A DNA stretch of 64,000 nt. Origin: Isoetes taiwanensis (lineage: Eukaryota; Streptophyta; Lycopodiopsida; Isoetales; Isoetaceae). The stretch's first letter is position 1. The number at the start of each line of letters is the position of its first letter. This document shows, one piece after another, positions 44,690 through 55,308 of this stretch. The notes under the pieces are model-generated. The model was not told where the DNA came from. It worked only from the letters and a program-made list of their open reading frames with translations, and made no database searches. A program made the translations under genes and the position numbers. The stretch is from contig JAJEKV010000051.1 in the NCBI GenBank assembly GCA_021234155.1, positions 6,544,761-6,608,760 of the forward strand. The letters are read 5' to 3'.

Positions 44690-45482
44690 TGCACCACATG
44701 GATGATGTTAGGTATCCTGTTCTTGCACTTGCCATGGCTGAATCTCCTCGGCGTTTGAAATGATGTTGGAAAGAGCATTGCACTACATGGTTTGCCTGTT
44801 GGGCTGTGCAACCAGAGCACTGCCTGATGCTTGCCAGTTCTGATCCTGAGCTTTTGCAACAATATCTCAATGGTCGTTTTTCTCAAAAGATATGGGACGC
44901 AGTTACTTTGGCCCAAGTGAAAACTGGTCATTATCATGCACACATAAATCCCACCTTGGTACCAAGGCCCCAAGCTTATTTGCTTGCTTCATTGTCCAGG
45001 AACAAGCTTGTAGCTATTGCATCAATTCGCACGGGGTCCCACAGGCTACAGATTGAGACAGGTAGATGGGAGCAGCCGCAATTGCCGCGAGAAGCGAGAC
45101 TATGTGCCTGTTGCCAGTTACAGGTTATTGAAGATGAAAGCCATACTCTTCTGAGTTGCCCTGCTTTTGAGATAGTCCGGAATCATTTTTTGACCTTAGC
45201 ATTCCATTCCACGCTTCCACAACTTGTCAGAGCACCATCTGTGCATGACTTGGCGTTATACATACTTGAGGTTCTAGATAAACGTCTGCAATTACTGAGC
45301 CCTCAGTAGTCATTATCTCCGCTTGTCTAGTATCATCATTACTGCAAAGGTTTTTCCCTTGAAAACCTTTCGAGGCAGGGGTTTTTTAATCCTAGTAGTA
45401 ATGATTGTACTAGCCCATTGTATGGGTCCCATGACCTATTGGTCTCCGTGGACGTTAAAAAAACTATTCTATTCTATTCTAT
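44690..45482 (+). pseudogene. LINE 3' fragment (C-terminal domain and tail)
   Basis: An open frame 44,806-45,309 reads the last part of a LINE ORF2: IASIRTGSHRLQIETGRWEQ then LCACCQLQVIEDESHTLLSCPAFEIVRNHF, the same Cys/His box as in the other LINEs here, to a stop at 45,307. ERALHYMVCLLGCA lies just upstream in another frame. The 3' UTR shares TTTTCCCT(C/T)GAAAACC, GGGGTTTTTTAATCC and GGTCTCCGTGGACGTTAAAA with the LINE at 36,040-39,055 and ends in ATTCT repeats at 45,462-45,482. Severe 5' truncation. Confidence 0.9.
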
Positions 45483-46456
45483 TACCACAGTACATCATTA
45501 TCTTTCGTACCTCTGCGATATTATTTGATTGTATCGCCACCACGATACAGTGTATCTCCAAGATACAGATGCAGCTTTTATCAAGCCAATTGTGTTACAA
45601 TCACAATTACTAATCTTCAAAAATATACATCTTAAGCACTCTTTTTAAGCCAATTGTGTTGCAGACACAATTACTAGTCTACCAAGAGGCATTCCCTATC
45701 TAGTATACCATGTTCAAGCCTACTACGTTGCAATCGTAGTTGCTAGTCTACCATGGGTATACACAACGAAAGTATCTATTATTCATTCCAAATAAAGGAA
45801 CTCAACTTACGAATTTTACCCATAAGCCTGTTCCACAAGAATGCTTCTTTGCAGTTTTTCTCCTCAGGCTAGGAAGTTGTAATGATCAAAATAGGCTTTC
45901 AGAGTTTGCATGAGGTTATGGCAGGTAATTCGGCATTATGACAAAGCAATGCTCAATGTTGTGTAGCAAGTGTTACTTGTCTCCAAGACCGGCTTTTCCA
46001 CGACAACCCCACATTCCATAATCCCCAAAGGATCACACAAGTTTCCCCGATAATCCAAACTCGTTCACAACAAGTCAGTCCATATACTTCGAGCATTCTC
46101 CACGAAAGCACTGAGTTTTCTCTGCTACTGATGCTCCACGCTTGCAGCAATAGTCGCCAAATCCACCCCAGTTTCACTAACCGCTCTAATATTGAAATCA
46201 TATGATTTCCCTTCATGCACAAAGGCTTTTACTCCATTAAGATAATCCAACTATATTCTTGTGAACCCCAAAATGATAATGTCCTCTTCATTCCGATGCC
46301 ATGCTCCAGCAAAATAAGAACTAATAGTAGTTCTTGCAGCACATACAAGAACAATGATCTTTTTTCTGACTTCTTTAATTCCTCTCACAGATTAGAGCGT
46401 CCAAATTCCGCTGGTGATCCCATTGCCCATAGTTCCCAAAAGAATCGCAAAGCTCC

Positions 46457-46470
46457 ACTCTGATACCATT
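46457..46470 (-). promoter_or_regulatory. Primer-binding site, initiator tRNA-Met
   Basis: Minus strand AATGGTATCAGAGT next to the LTR end at 46,471. Confidence 0.8.
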
Positions 46471-46661
46471 TGATACGACTCATGTATATTTGGGTTGTTG
46501 TAACGGCACAAAATCATAAAATCCACAATAAAATAATAGAACGCTAGACTAAAGAAACTTTATTCATGCACAATTGATATGGCAGCACCATTAACCACCC
46601 AACCGGATCCACTGAGTTACGGCAAAACACAAGTGCTATGGCAAATATAAAGCTCTGCTCT

Positions 46662-48259
46662 TGTGACGTTCCAAGTAGTTATACGGTATGCGTATAAATA
46701 TACTGACACGTCACCCAGTAAAGGTACGCCACCTTGGGGTATTGTAACCTAGGGGGTTGACATAAAAGGGATTAAATAATTTAATCATTAAGGATAATAA
46801 CCTATAATTAAGGGATTAATATCTAAATGGGTTAATTAAGTTGATTAATGCTTTGGGAAGGCGCTACCTGGCCTAAATCGATTGGCCAGCATGGGGAATT
46901 CCAAATTGGGCCATCAACTTGACCCCTATCCCTAATTGACCCCCCTAATCGACCAAGAGGAGTAGCAGCTGAGCGCCCACCTTTGCAAAGCACCCAATTT
47001 ACCTGTGTGTCCAGTGCTGAGCGCCCAAGTCCAGGGAAGATGGAGATACCGAACGATAATGGATCTAGCAGGAACTCAGGTGGGTGGTTAGTATAGCTTG
47101 AGGATTCTAGAGTAGCGCCCCTGTTAGGCACTTGTTGTGTTCATTTCTTCTGTTCTCTCTGTGCTTTAATTGTAGGAACTAACCCTTGATTGCAAAGGTG
47201 AGTTCTTTTTATCTCTGATTCGATTCTTGCTCATAAATGATGGATTGATAGTTCTTTGCATAAGTATTGCTCTTGAAACGGGGGAATTAAGGGGGGGTAG
47301 AGACCTCTGAGCCATGTGTAGTGGTATTCTCCTAGGTGGATCCCTAAATTTCCCATTAGATGCGGCCTATGCGAGTCGTGGATGCTATGGAATTGCTTAG
47401 CACCAGATAAGGGACGCAGTGGTGAAGTGGGGGTGGGGTCTTGCACGAACATAAAAGGTTCCTGAGACTCCTACAGTGGGCTAGGCCTGATAGCCGGTCA
47501 CGTAGAGGGTCGGGTATGGGTCTGACACTCCCTGGGTGCAGAGGTGTGACCCGTATGGGGCACCCTGTGCTTTGAGTAGATTTAGGGTGAGTAAGTCGGG
47601 TACGGATGCGGGGGTCGCTGATGCGGCACGTATTCTCTAGCTCACCCGTGGAACCACTGTGATCCTGGAAGGGGACGCTTCCCTGACCTGCCTCATTGGA
47701 CGGGGCTTCATGAACCCTGGAGTAGGCTCGAAGGGTGATACCTTGAGTCTGCGTGTCCTGAAGGCTATAGTGACGCCATAGCATGATTGGACTCATCTGC
47801 AAAGTGTGCACAGGAGGGGCGGATGGAGTGGACAACCCTAGCCGATGTTCTATACCAGCCAACGCCATGTCAAGATTCGGTCTGCTGATCTCTTGAGACC
47901 TAGCCGTCAGTTGATCCTCACTGGAGTCTGAGCCGGGGTAGAACCATGGGTTTGGGTGTTTTTCCCTAGTATTAAATGCATATTCTTTGTTGTTCACTTG
48001 GATGGATGTGCCACCCCTCGTGGTGGTAAATTATGATATGATTATGCTGTGTGCTAACCTTGTATTCACGCTTCCGCGACATAGGAGCCCCATTGAAGGC
48101 GTGGGCCGAATGACCCCTCTGTGTCCTTCACTTGAGCATCTTTTTATAGATGGCCCGAGTTAGACGGAGGGCCCTGCTCATGGTGATTTGGTTGCCCTGG
48201 GAGGGGAAAGTCCCCGTATGTATACGTCCGAGTGTCGTATATGTTCAGGGAGCGTCACA
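46662..48259 (+). repeat. 5' LTR, about 1.6 kb
   Basis: Begins TGTGACGTTCCAAG and ends AGCGTCACA, a short inverted TGTGACG/CGTCACA end pair. A minus-strand open frame (47,356-47,997) in it has no support as a gene. Confidence 0.92.
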
Positions 48260-48260
48260 G

Positions 48261-48273
48261 TGGTATCAGAGCC
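48261..48273 (+). promoter_or_regulatory. Primer-binding site, initiator tRNA-Met
   Basis: TGGTATCAGAGCC one base after the LTR end. Confidence 0.92.
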
Positions 48274-48960
48274 GTGATTTCGGTTACTCGAAATCATAGC
48301 ACTGACCAAACCCTAACTCGTTAGTTCGGTAGTTAGGAAGGAGTCTAAGCTAGTGTGATTGTCTAGCTCTTTGATGTTTGGTTTTGTGCTAGGTTAATGT
48401 AATAAAATGTAAGTTCTTAAGAAGTCTAGGGCGACTGGAAGACCCAAGTTTGGAAGGGCTATAACTTTTTGTAGGCAGCTCGGATGAAGGCCAAAATGGC
48501 TCCCATGGATCGGGCACCTCCCAAATACCCTAGGGGGCACGTCTCCCGAGGGTGAACAGACAACAGCAGGCCGAAAAATCAAAAGGGGCGCTGCTGTCTT
48601 CGGAAGTGTTTCTTTCGCCGAGATAAGACCGTATAACGCTCGCAGCGCCCCATATGGTCGCGCGTATTTTTATACGCGCCTGTTTATTTTTTATTTTTAT
48701 TTTTTTTTTTAATTTTGAAAAAAAATTTAATAAAAAGTTAAACGTTAAATTCAAATTTGAATCATTTTTTTGAAAAGTGTATTTTCTTGCACGACCTCCC
48801 TCCGCCATAGCCGCCGGACTGAAGCTCTGTTTCCGCCATAGCTGACCTCCACGGCTACCTCGCATCTACCCTAAGCCCTAGCGCCCTCGCCTACTCCCTA
48901 GCGCCACCTGTTTAAACCTGAGCGCCCTACTCTCTTCTCTCGCAACTTATCGCCAGTGTC
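48274..48960. other. Leader between primer site and ORF1
   Basis: No coding supported. Contains an AT-rich T/A run near 48,680-48,740 and GCCATAGCC words near 48,805-48,845. Confidence 0.7.
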
Positions 48961-50288
48961 ATGATGCCGCGTTTCAAACTTACCGTGGACCTAAAGAAGA
49001 TGAACGTCTTCCAGTTGTTTAGTGCGCTGGTAGACCATCTTTCGGATGACAGCCCCACAGTTGAAACTGTTCTAGACCTTTTTGTGAAGCACTTTACTGA
49101 GGGCCGTAGGATCCCCTACCCCATTTTTCACTTCAATGAGCGCTTCCTCCTGAAATTAAATGCTGCAGACCAGCCCTACACTCTTGTAGAGCAGCCTGAC
49201 CATGCTTGGGTCGTAGTTAAGTTCTATCCCTTAGCAGGATCAGATGAGGACCCAGTAGAGCTTATCAGGAATGAGGCCCAAAGGATCATGCACCTTGCTA
49301 GGGTAGAGGACCTTCACCAAATAGCTAGTGCCCTACCAGAACAGCGGGTTAACAGTTTCTACTACCTTGGTAAAGGCCATGTACTTATGTACAAAAACCA
49401 TTACAATCTTCCCACTTTCTTTTGGAACGAAGACCTTAATAGCTTCGTTTTTGAAAATGTTCCACCTAACTTTGACCAAGCACGCATGGACCTCGTGCAA
49501 ACTGACATGCGAGCGCGCCCGGCTAGGTACCATACGGAGATTGCTAGGCGAATACAAGTGCGCTTGGACAAGGAGGCCAGGAATGCAGAGAGAGAGCGGC
49601 TCCGTAAGGAAGAGGAGGATGCCCAAAACTAGCAGAGCGGGAACCAGCAGATGGATCAGCAGGAAGACCAGGATGTTGATCAGCAGCAGGATCAGAATGT
49701 TGGCCAGAATGTTGACCATCAGGGAGACCAGAATACTGGTCAAAATGTGGATCAGCCTGTAGATCAGGGCGGGGCCAAGAACAGGAAGGCTACAGTGTGG
49801 GCTAATAGGAAGAGGAAGAATACAAAACCCGTAAAGGGAGGTGTGGATTATAAGACCCGGTTGCAGCGGGATGCCACCATTGCCAAGAAGACATCGGCTC
49901 AGAGACGGGAGCAGATCGTTCAGCAGGCAAAGCATCCCACTACCGGCGGGAAATCCATTCCATCGCTGAAGGCAACCCTCAAGCCGCGAAAGCCCCATAG
50001 ATATCGACCGGGCACGGTAGCACTTCGAGAAATACGTAAGTATCAGAAGTCTACTGAGCCATTGATTCGTCGACTCCCTTTTCAGCGGCTTGTTCGCGAA
50101 ATTGCCCAGGAATTTAAAACCGACCTGAGGTTCCAAGCCTTTGCAATCCTCGCACTCCAGGAGCTGCCGAGGCTTACCTCATAGAGATTTTGAGCGATGC
50201 CAACCTCTGCGCCATACATGCAAAGAGGGTTACCATAATGCCCAAGGACCTCCAGCTAGCACGAAGGATCCGAGGGGAGTTTCGGTGA
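48961..50288 (+). pseudogene. ORF1: unknown N-domain, Q/D/N linker and histone H3-like C-domain
   Basis: Starts MMPRFKLTVDLKKMNVFQLF at 48,961. Residues 1-190 match nothing I know; 190-223 are a charged helix (RNAERERLRKEEEDA). A TAG at 49,630-49,632 interrupts, but the same frame resumes with a linker rich in Q, D and N ([19 protein letters not shown]), a basic part, TTGGKS and then a histone H3 core: [40 protein letters not shown] and [19 protein letters not shown] one-base loss near 50,163 shifts the frame; the remaining H3 ([38 protein letters not shown]) follows to a TGA at 50,286-50,288. The core resembles replication-independent plant H3 (AILAL versus H3.3 AVLAL) and not CENH3. Histone function in the nucleosome is established for the family; its role in this element is unknown. 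Confidence 0.9.
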
Positions 50289-50550
50289 CTAGGCGATCTT
50301 CTTTCTCTGTTATAAAATTATTGTGAACTTATCGATGTGAAATATTCCATTTTTGAAGTGTAAATATAAAAATGTCTTTTTTTCCCCCCTTGGTGTGAAA
50401 TTAAAATTTTAAATTATTAATTAAATAATAATTTTAATAATAAATTTGGGAAACGTGCCGAAAAGTATAAAGCCCCTTTTTGGCCATTAGGGTTTCATTT
50501 CCCTTCCTGTTTTCAGCGTTTGCCTTCTCCTCTCTTGCGCCTTCATCCTT
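50289..50550. other. Spacer between ORF1 and ORF2
   Basis: AT-rich (AAATTATTAATTAAATAATA near 50,410), with AGGGTTTCATTTCCC near 50,489. It resembles a 5' untranslated region more than coding sequence. Confidence 0.5.
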
Positions 50551-50838
50551 ATGGATCGCCCAACCTTACAGCAGTGGTATCTAGATGGAGAGCATTGGGA
50601 CCCCGCAGTCTCCTTTGATCTTCTTCACCCTTATCTCCTCCAGCAAGTAGATCTTATTTCTAACATGCAGGCGCATCCTGATTATGCCGCCTTCCTTCAG
50701 TTCTTCTACGAAGAGATTGTACCTGCATCTGTCTACAACGAGGACGATTCGCAGCTCTATCTCGACTTCCACACCCTGCTCCAGATGTTAGGGGGTGATG
50801 AGCATGCCCGGAATGTCATTAAGGGCATAAGGAGATGA
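50551..50838 (+). CDS. ORF2: 95-residue unknown protein
   Basis: Begins MDRPTLQQWYLDGEHWDPAV and ends ARNVIKGIRR. Acidic and aromatic-rich, predicted mostly helical from composition, with no signal peptide or membrane segment. It lies between ORF1 and ORF3 in the extra region of the chromovirus, same strand, 72 bp from ORF3. An uninterrupted frame with a good start in AT-poor sequence makes it plausible, but I recognise no family. ORF2 and ORF3 may once have been one protein, since the short gap contains a frame change. Confidence 0.45.
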   Translation: MDRPTLQQWYLDGEHWDPAVSFDLLHPYLLQQVDLISNMQAHPDYAAFLQFFYEEIVPASVYNEDDSQLYLDFHTLLQMLGGDEHARNVIKGIRR

Positions 50839-50909
50839 GGTACTGATCTCCCCATTATCACAATAGATCGGGAAGCTTGTTTTGAGCCCGATTTGCACTG
50901 GCCATCATT

Positions 50910-51929
50910 ATGGACCAGTATATTGAGGACGAGGAGATAGCTGCTGAGCATTCCTCCACGCCTGTACCTCCTGACCCCGAAGATGACGAAGTCGTCGACG
51001 AGCAGGATTTCGCACGGTGGAAGGAGTTAGCCACCGAGGCGCCCGTAGGAAGAGATAAAGCCCTCAAACTCGAAGGGCTCGACCTCCTTCCTACCGTACT
51101 CTTGAATAACCAAGAGTACCTGATTCTAGAGGACATTATGTGGGCCTACCGCATTATTGCTGATATGCGGGGCCGCAAAAAGATAGAGGTCCTCTATGAT
51201 CTTGCAGAGTACTGCCAGGACGACTTCCTTGACTTCACAACGCCTGTCGTGCATCCGCCACAAGTTGAGGACTTGTTAGCATACCGGCCAGAAGAGTTAG
51301 AGCCCGTTGAGACCCTCTTATCACTTCGGCAGTTCTTCTTGACTGAGACACCCCAGCCTCCGGAGGAACACTTTGCAGCTCAGATGCGACCTCCTCCGGC
51401 AGATCAGCCCTTGCAAATCAGCATGGGAGGGATGGATCAGGAAGAGGAAGACCTTTGGGACACCAAGGTAGGTCTTAGAGATGACAAGGAAGAAGCAGAG
51501 CAGGAGAAGATCCCCGTCAATTTGGAAAAGGAAGCGGAGACCTCCAAGGATCCTCAGGTTAGGGCAATGGGTAACCATGTGACCCGATTCTTTCTTTCAG
51601 CCTTTCGGCAAGGTGAGGTCTTGTTCTTCTCCAAGAACTTGGGGCCTTCTTCTGAAGCTTCTTGGTGGGCGCTCCGTGCCATATCCACTTTGGCGGGCCA
51701 TAAGAAGATTGACTATCACGCCACCACCATTACTTTGGTCCGAAGGGATTTGGCTATAGCAGCATTGGGGGACGTGGCAGGATGTGCTAATATACGTCTT
51801 CTTGTGGCGGCACCTTTGGCCACCTGCTTACCATCAGAGGCAGCAGCTCGAGCCGCCCTCTCTGCTAGCCCCAGTGCTACTCTGATGCGCTACTGGCCTA
51901 TAGACGAAGAGGAGGGACCTAGTTCCTAG
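50910..51929 (+). CDS. ORF3: 339-residue unknown acidic protein
   Basis: MDQYIEDEEIAAEHSSTPVP start, an acidic N-third (PDPEDDEVVDEQDFARWKEL), a middle with LLNNQEYLILEDIMWAYRII and KKIEVLYDLAEYCQDDFLDF, a proline- and glutamate-rich linker near residues 150-210, and a C-third with VTRFFLSAFRQGEVLFFSKN and WWALRAISTLAGHKKIDYH. No zinc finger, protease or polymerase motif is visible. It is intact over 1 kb, which argues for coding function when the element was active. It might be a second structural or regulatory protein of the retroelement; this is a guess. Confidence 0.55.
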   Translation: MDQYIEDEEIAAEHSSTPVPPDPEDDEVVDEQDFARWKELATEAPVGRDKALKLEGLDLLPTVLLNNQEYLILEDIMWAYRIIADMRGRKKIEVLYDLAEYCQDDFLDFTTPVVHPPQVEDLLAYRPEELEPVETLLSLRQFFLTETPQPPEEHFAAQMRPPPADQPLQISMGGMDQEEEDLWDTKVGLRDDKEEAEQEKIPVNLEKEAETSKDPQVRAMGNHVTRFFLSAFRQGEVLFFSKNLGPSSEASWWALRAISTLAGHKKIDYHATTITLVRRDLAIAALGDVAGCANIRLLVAAPLATCLPSEAAARAALSASPSATLMRYWPIDEEEGPSS

Positions 51930-52122
51930 ACAATTGTATTACGCATCTTATACTGCGTATAGTTGTAAATTTTGGTTTGGCATTTTCCTTAGCCATTTTA
52001 TAAATTATGATGTGCCATCTTTTATCAATTATGACTACTGTATCAATGAATACAATTAAATTGTTCTCTTCCATGATGCGTCCTTATATCTATTAGAGTT
52101 TGGAGTATAAGAAAATTGTTCA

Positions 52123-52662
52123 ATGTCCTATATTCATTCCTACCGTCTTGCAGACGATGGACTCGAAGAATATGAAGAAAGAATCACCAACCAGATACGA
52201 AGGGACGATCCAGGACCTCCCGAACACGACTACGGCCAACGGTATGGGGAGTACCCGGAGCGAGAGGGTGATTATGAGGAAGGGGAACCTGAAGAAGAAG
52301 GAGAGCCCTATGATCCCGCTAAAGGCTTGGAAGTAGTTAACATTCTCAGAGAACGGGCCTTTGAGGACTTACAGCAAACTCTTCGTCGAACATGGGACTA
52401 TTGGGACATGACAAGGCATGAAGCTTTTGCTGACGCCAACGATCACTTGTGGCAGATTTTCTATGCCTTGAGAAGGCTCTTTAATCTTCTCATCATTAGC
52501 CCCACACTGGACTACCAACCTGTTATCGTCCAAGCCTGGGCTCGCTACAAGTTAGTGATCACGAGCTGTATGCGAGAGCGTTCGCTACTCTATCTTGTAC
52601 CCTTTTGCGCAGCCCTAGGTCCGGTCCACTCAGTTTTGTTTTCTATGTTATGTGTGAGTTGA
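52123..52662 (+). CDS. ORF4: 179-residue unknown acidic protein
   Basis: MSYIHSYRLADDGLEEYEER start; a run rich in E, G, P and Y (GEYPEREGDYEEGEPEEEGE) around residues 40-65; then a helical part (VVNILRERAFEDLQQTLRRT; HLWQIFYALRRLFNLLII). No family recognised. It shares the acidic, tryptophan-containing style of ORF2 and ORF3 and lies on the same strand before gag. Translation would need a spliced or internal initiation strategy, as the region is polycistronic. Confidence 0.45.
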   Translation: MSYIHSYRLADDGLEEYEERITNQIRRDDPGPPEHDYGQRYGEYPEREGDYEEGEPEEEGEPYDPAKGLEVVNILRERAFEDLQQTLRRTWDYWDMTRHEAFADANDHLWQIFYALRRLFNLLIISPTLDYQPVIVQAWARYKLVITSCMRERSLLYLVPFCAALGPVHSVLFSMLCVS

Positions 52663-53080
52663 AGAATTGCCCAATGTAAAGTGTCTACCTCTGTATTATA
52701 TAACTTTAAGTTTTGTAACTGCCTTCAATCTAATGATCTTCAATGTAACGACTGTTCTCACTTATAATAAAGATCTTTTCTATTGTAATTTTTTTTTATT
52801 CTCTCTCTCTCTCTATACCATACGAAATGATCTTCTTTGGGAGACTTGATGTCACTATAAATTTGCTTATACTTTTTTATGCTCAATATAGACGGTGCAC
52901 GCAACGCCGCCTCAGTAGACTAACACTTGAACACGAACTTATGTTGATGAAGAGGCAATTAGTCGAGTTACAAACTTATGTGTTGAATGCCAATCCACAC
53001 AGCATATGCAGGAAGACGGACCGGAGTTACCTTCGTTACCGCCAAGTCCACCACCATAGCAGCCACCTGAACCAGGCCCC

Positions 53081-54000
53081 GTGCCTGCACAAAGGAGGCA
53101 CCATTCTAAACGTCGTCGAAGTTCCTCTAGGGATAGTGCCACCTCCTCACAATCAGCCACTTCTGTGTCCTCTGAGTCGTCTGTATCATCTGGTAACCAT
53201 GCAAAGCGCCGGGACAAGGAGTACCGTAAGACGGTTGATACGGCCATAACTAGTATATGGAAAAATAGGAAACTGGCCCAGTTTGATGGAAAATCTAGAG
53301 GCGGACTGAATGCAGAGTCCTGGTTGGACGAGATGAAAGAGTTTGGAAAATCCTATGGTATGACAGAAAAGGATACCGGGAAGGTTGCCACCACAAACCT
53401 TACAGGAGCTGCCCGTATTTGGTGGAAGGGCTATGCCAGAGCCAAGCATCTGGACAGGAGCAGATGCAAGTTCAAAAAGTTTGCCAAAGCCTTTAAGTCG
53501 CATTACATGCCTCGTGCGCACAAATGCCAACAGATTCAAACTTTTTACCGGTTGGAGCAAAAGAGTATGTCAGTTCAGGCCTACACTGATGAATTCATGC
53601 GCCTGAGGCTATATGTGCCGGGTATGAATGAAAAGAGGGCGGTGGAGGGTTATATTGAAGGGCTAGCCCCCTCAATTAAACGAATGGTTAAGGCCATAGA
53701 CCCCAAGTCAGTTGCAGAGGCTGAGGCTAAGGCATTGAGCCTTGAAGAGGACACGCCGCGAACCCACCTTTTAAGGGCCGTTCGCTGAGTCCGGGACCCT
53801 CTCAGCAGAACTCTAACAGCCGCCAGGAAAGGAAAGTCTCCTTCAGCGTACCCGATAAATCGAACAATGTCGGTAAGGAAGTTCGGAACCTCTTACAGTC
53901 CATTCCCAAAGAGGCCCGAGAGCAGCTCCGCCGAGATAAGGCATGCTACAGGTGTATGCGGCCCGGGCACTTCATGCAGAATTGTCCTTATGTCACGCAG
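53081..54000 (+). pseudogene. Chromovirus gag
   Basis: Begins MPAQRRHHSKRRRSSSRDSA (basic, serine-rich), then the gag core WLDEMKEFGKSYGM, TGAARIWWKGYARA, FAKAFKSHYMPRAH, MSVQAYTDEFMRLRLYVPGM and EAKALSLEED. The frame ends at 53,786 after a one-base shift near 53,770; the continuing frame carries the zinc knuckle CYRCMRPGHFMQNC at about 53,944-53,985. An earlier in-frame extension from 52,827 is possible but has no recognisable content. The product would form the virus-like particle in the cytoplasm. Confidence 0.9.
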
Positions 54001-55305
54001 ACTGCCCAGCTGGCCATGGCCGACCTCGATTGGGATGACCTCGAGTCCACTCTACCTGTCGAGGAGGAGGCTCCCGAATACATTCACGGTGAGTCCCATA
54101 TCCTTGCAGCCATTGAAACCGGCAATGCTGAAAGTCAGTCTGCCATTATTTCCACCATAGGTCAAGTAGACAGCAAACCTTTCATATTTCTGATGGATAC
54201 GGGTAGTACACATAATTTTGCTTCTCCTAGAATGGCTCAGGTATTGCGGCTTGAAACTTTGAGATCACGACCGAAGCCCGTCACTTTAGCCAGCGGCAAG
54301 ATCAGACACACTCATGGCCGTCGCATTAACCTTAAGATGTAGTTGCCAGGTGCACCAGTTGCCTTGGGTGCCGAGATAATGGATATTGGCAAATATGATC
54401 TTATTGTTGGTATGGAATTCTTGGCATCTGCAAAAGCCAATATAGACTGCGAGAAACGGGAAATTACCTTCAACGCCGCTAACGGAGCCCGCGTGACTAT
54501 AAAAGGTGATCCATTCAACCCTATTATGCAGTCTATGTCCATCAGGCAGTTAGAAAAAGCTATACGCAAGGATAAGCTCCTCTGCGTCATTAGACTTGCC
54601 TCCATTGAGTCAGATGCTAAGCAGAAGCAAGTAGTTGATACCTTGCCAGAGGGGATTGCTAATTTTCTCCGAGAATTTAGCGATCTTTTTCCAGATGAGA
54701 TCCAGAAACTTCCACCTTTTAGAGGAGTAGAATGCGAAATAGCTTTGGAACCAGGTACTAAGCCTACCAGTAAGGCCCCGTACCGTATGAGTCCCCCTGA
54801 GTTGGCAGAGCTTAAGAAGCAACTTCAGGAGTTATTAAATCTAGGTTTCATTCGGCCTAGTGTTTTGCCTTTTGGCGCCCCTATCCTTTTTGTTAAGAAA
54901 AGGGATGGCTCCTTGAGGATGTGTATTGATTATAGGCAGCTCAATAAACATACCATCAAGAACCGCTATGCTTTACCTAGAGCGGACGAACTTATGGACC
55001 AGTTGCAAGGGGCCAAGTATTTCTCAAAGATTGACTTACGCTCCGGATACCATCAGATAAGAATTAAGGAGGAGGACATTCATAAATCTGCCTTTCGCAC
55101 TAGATATGGGCATTATGAGTTTACCGTTATGCCTTTTGGATTAACTAATGCCCCCGCAACTTTTATGCGGTTAATGAATGATGTCTTCCGACAATACTTG
55201 GATGATTTTGTTGTTATTTTCTTTGACGACATTCTCATCTATAGTAAGACCCTGGAGGAGCATGAGAAACATCTTCGGTTGGCCCTAGAAAAGTTAAGAC
55301 GTCAC
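54001..55305 (+). pseudogene. Chromovirus protease and reverse transcriptase
   Basis: Protease active site FLMDTGSTHNFAS near 54,190-54,225; a TAG at 54,340-54,342 lies between it and the [14 protein letters not shown] block. RT begins near 54,730 with [20 protein letters not shown], then [80 protein letters not shown] and the catalytic [13 protein letters not shown] at about 55,212-55,250. The frame stops at 55,306 (TAA after RRH) and resumes as [10 protein letters not shown]. All catalytic residues are present, so damage is limited to two single-codon stops. Confidence 0.93.
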
Positions 55306-55308
55306 TAA

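Larger units (their letters stand above)
43629..46661 (-). mobile_element. Decayed minus-strand LTR element, 5' LTR interrupted
   Basis: About 190 bp at 43,629 (TGTTATGACTCATGTATATT...) recur at 46,471-46,661 (TGATACGACTCATGTATATT...). On the minus strand the right copy is the end of a 5' LTR, because the primer site TGGTATCAGAGT follows at 46,470-46,457. The left copy is the end of the 3' LTR; its other edge is not defined but should lie near 44,330. The right LTR is broken at 46,661 by the H3-carrying chromovirus. The interior shows no clear gag or pol; short minus frames at 46,222-45,953 are unrecognised. A LINE 3' end is inserted at about 44,690-45,482. Confidence 0.75.

Noticed and set aside
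47356-47997. 213-codon minus-strand frame in the 5' LTR
   Set aside because: Lies wholly in LTR sequence, with no domain; the diverged LTR at 10,680 does not keep it open.
49333-50136. 267-codon open frame on the minus strand
   Set aside because: Antisense shadow of ORF1 with the histone H3 domain; no recognisable content.
49975-50288. CENH3 (centromeric histone) interpretation of the H3 domain
   Set aside because: The alpha-1/loop-1 region has canonical length and sequence ([20 protein letters not shown]), and the end is RRIRGE; CENH3 proteins differ at these places.
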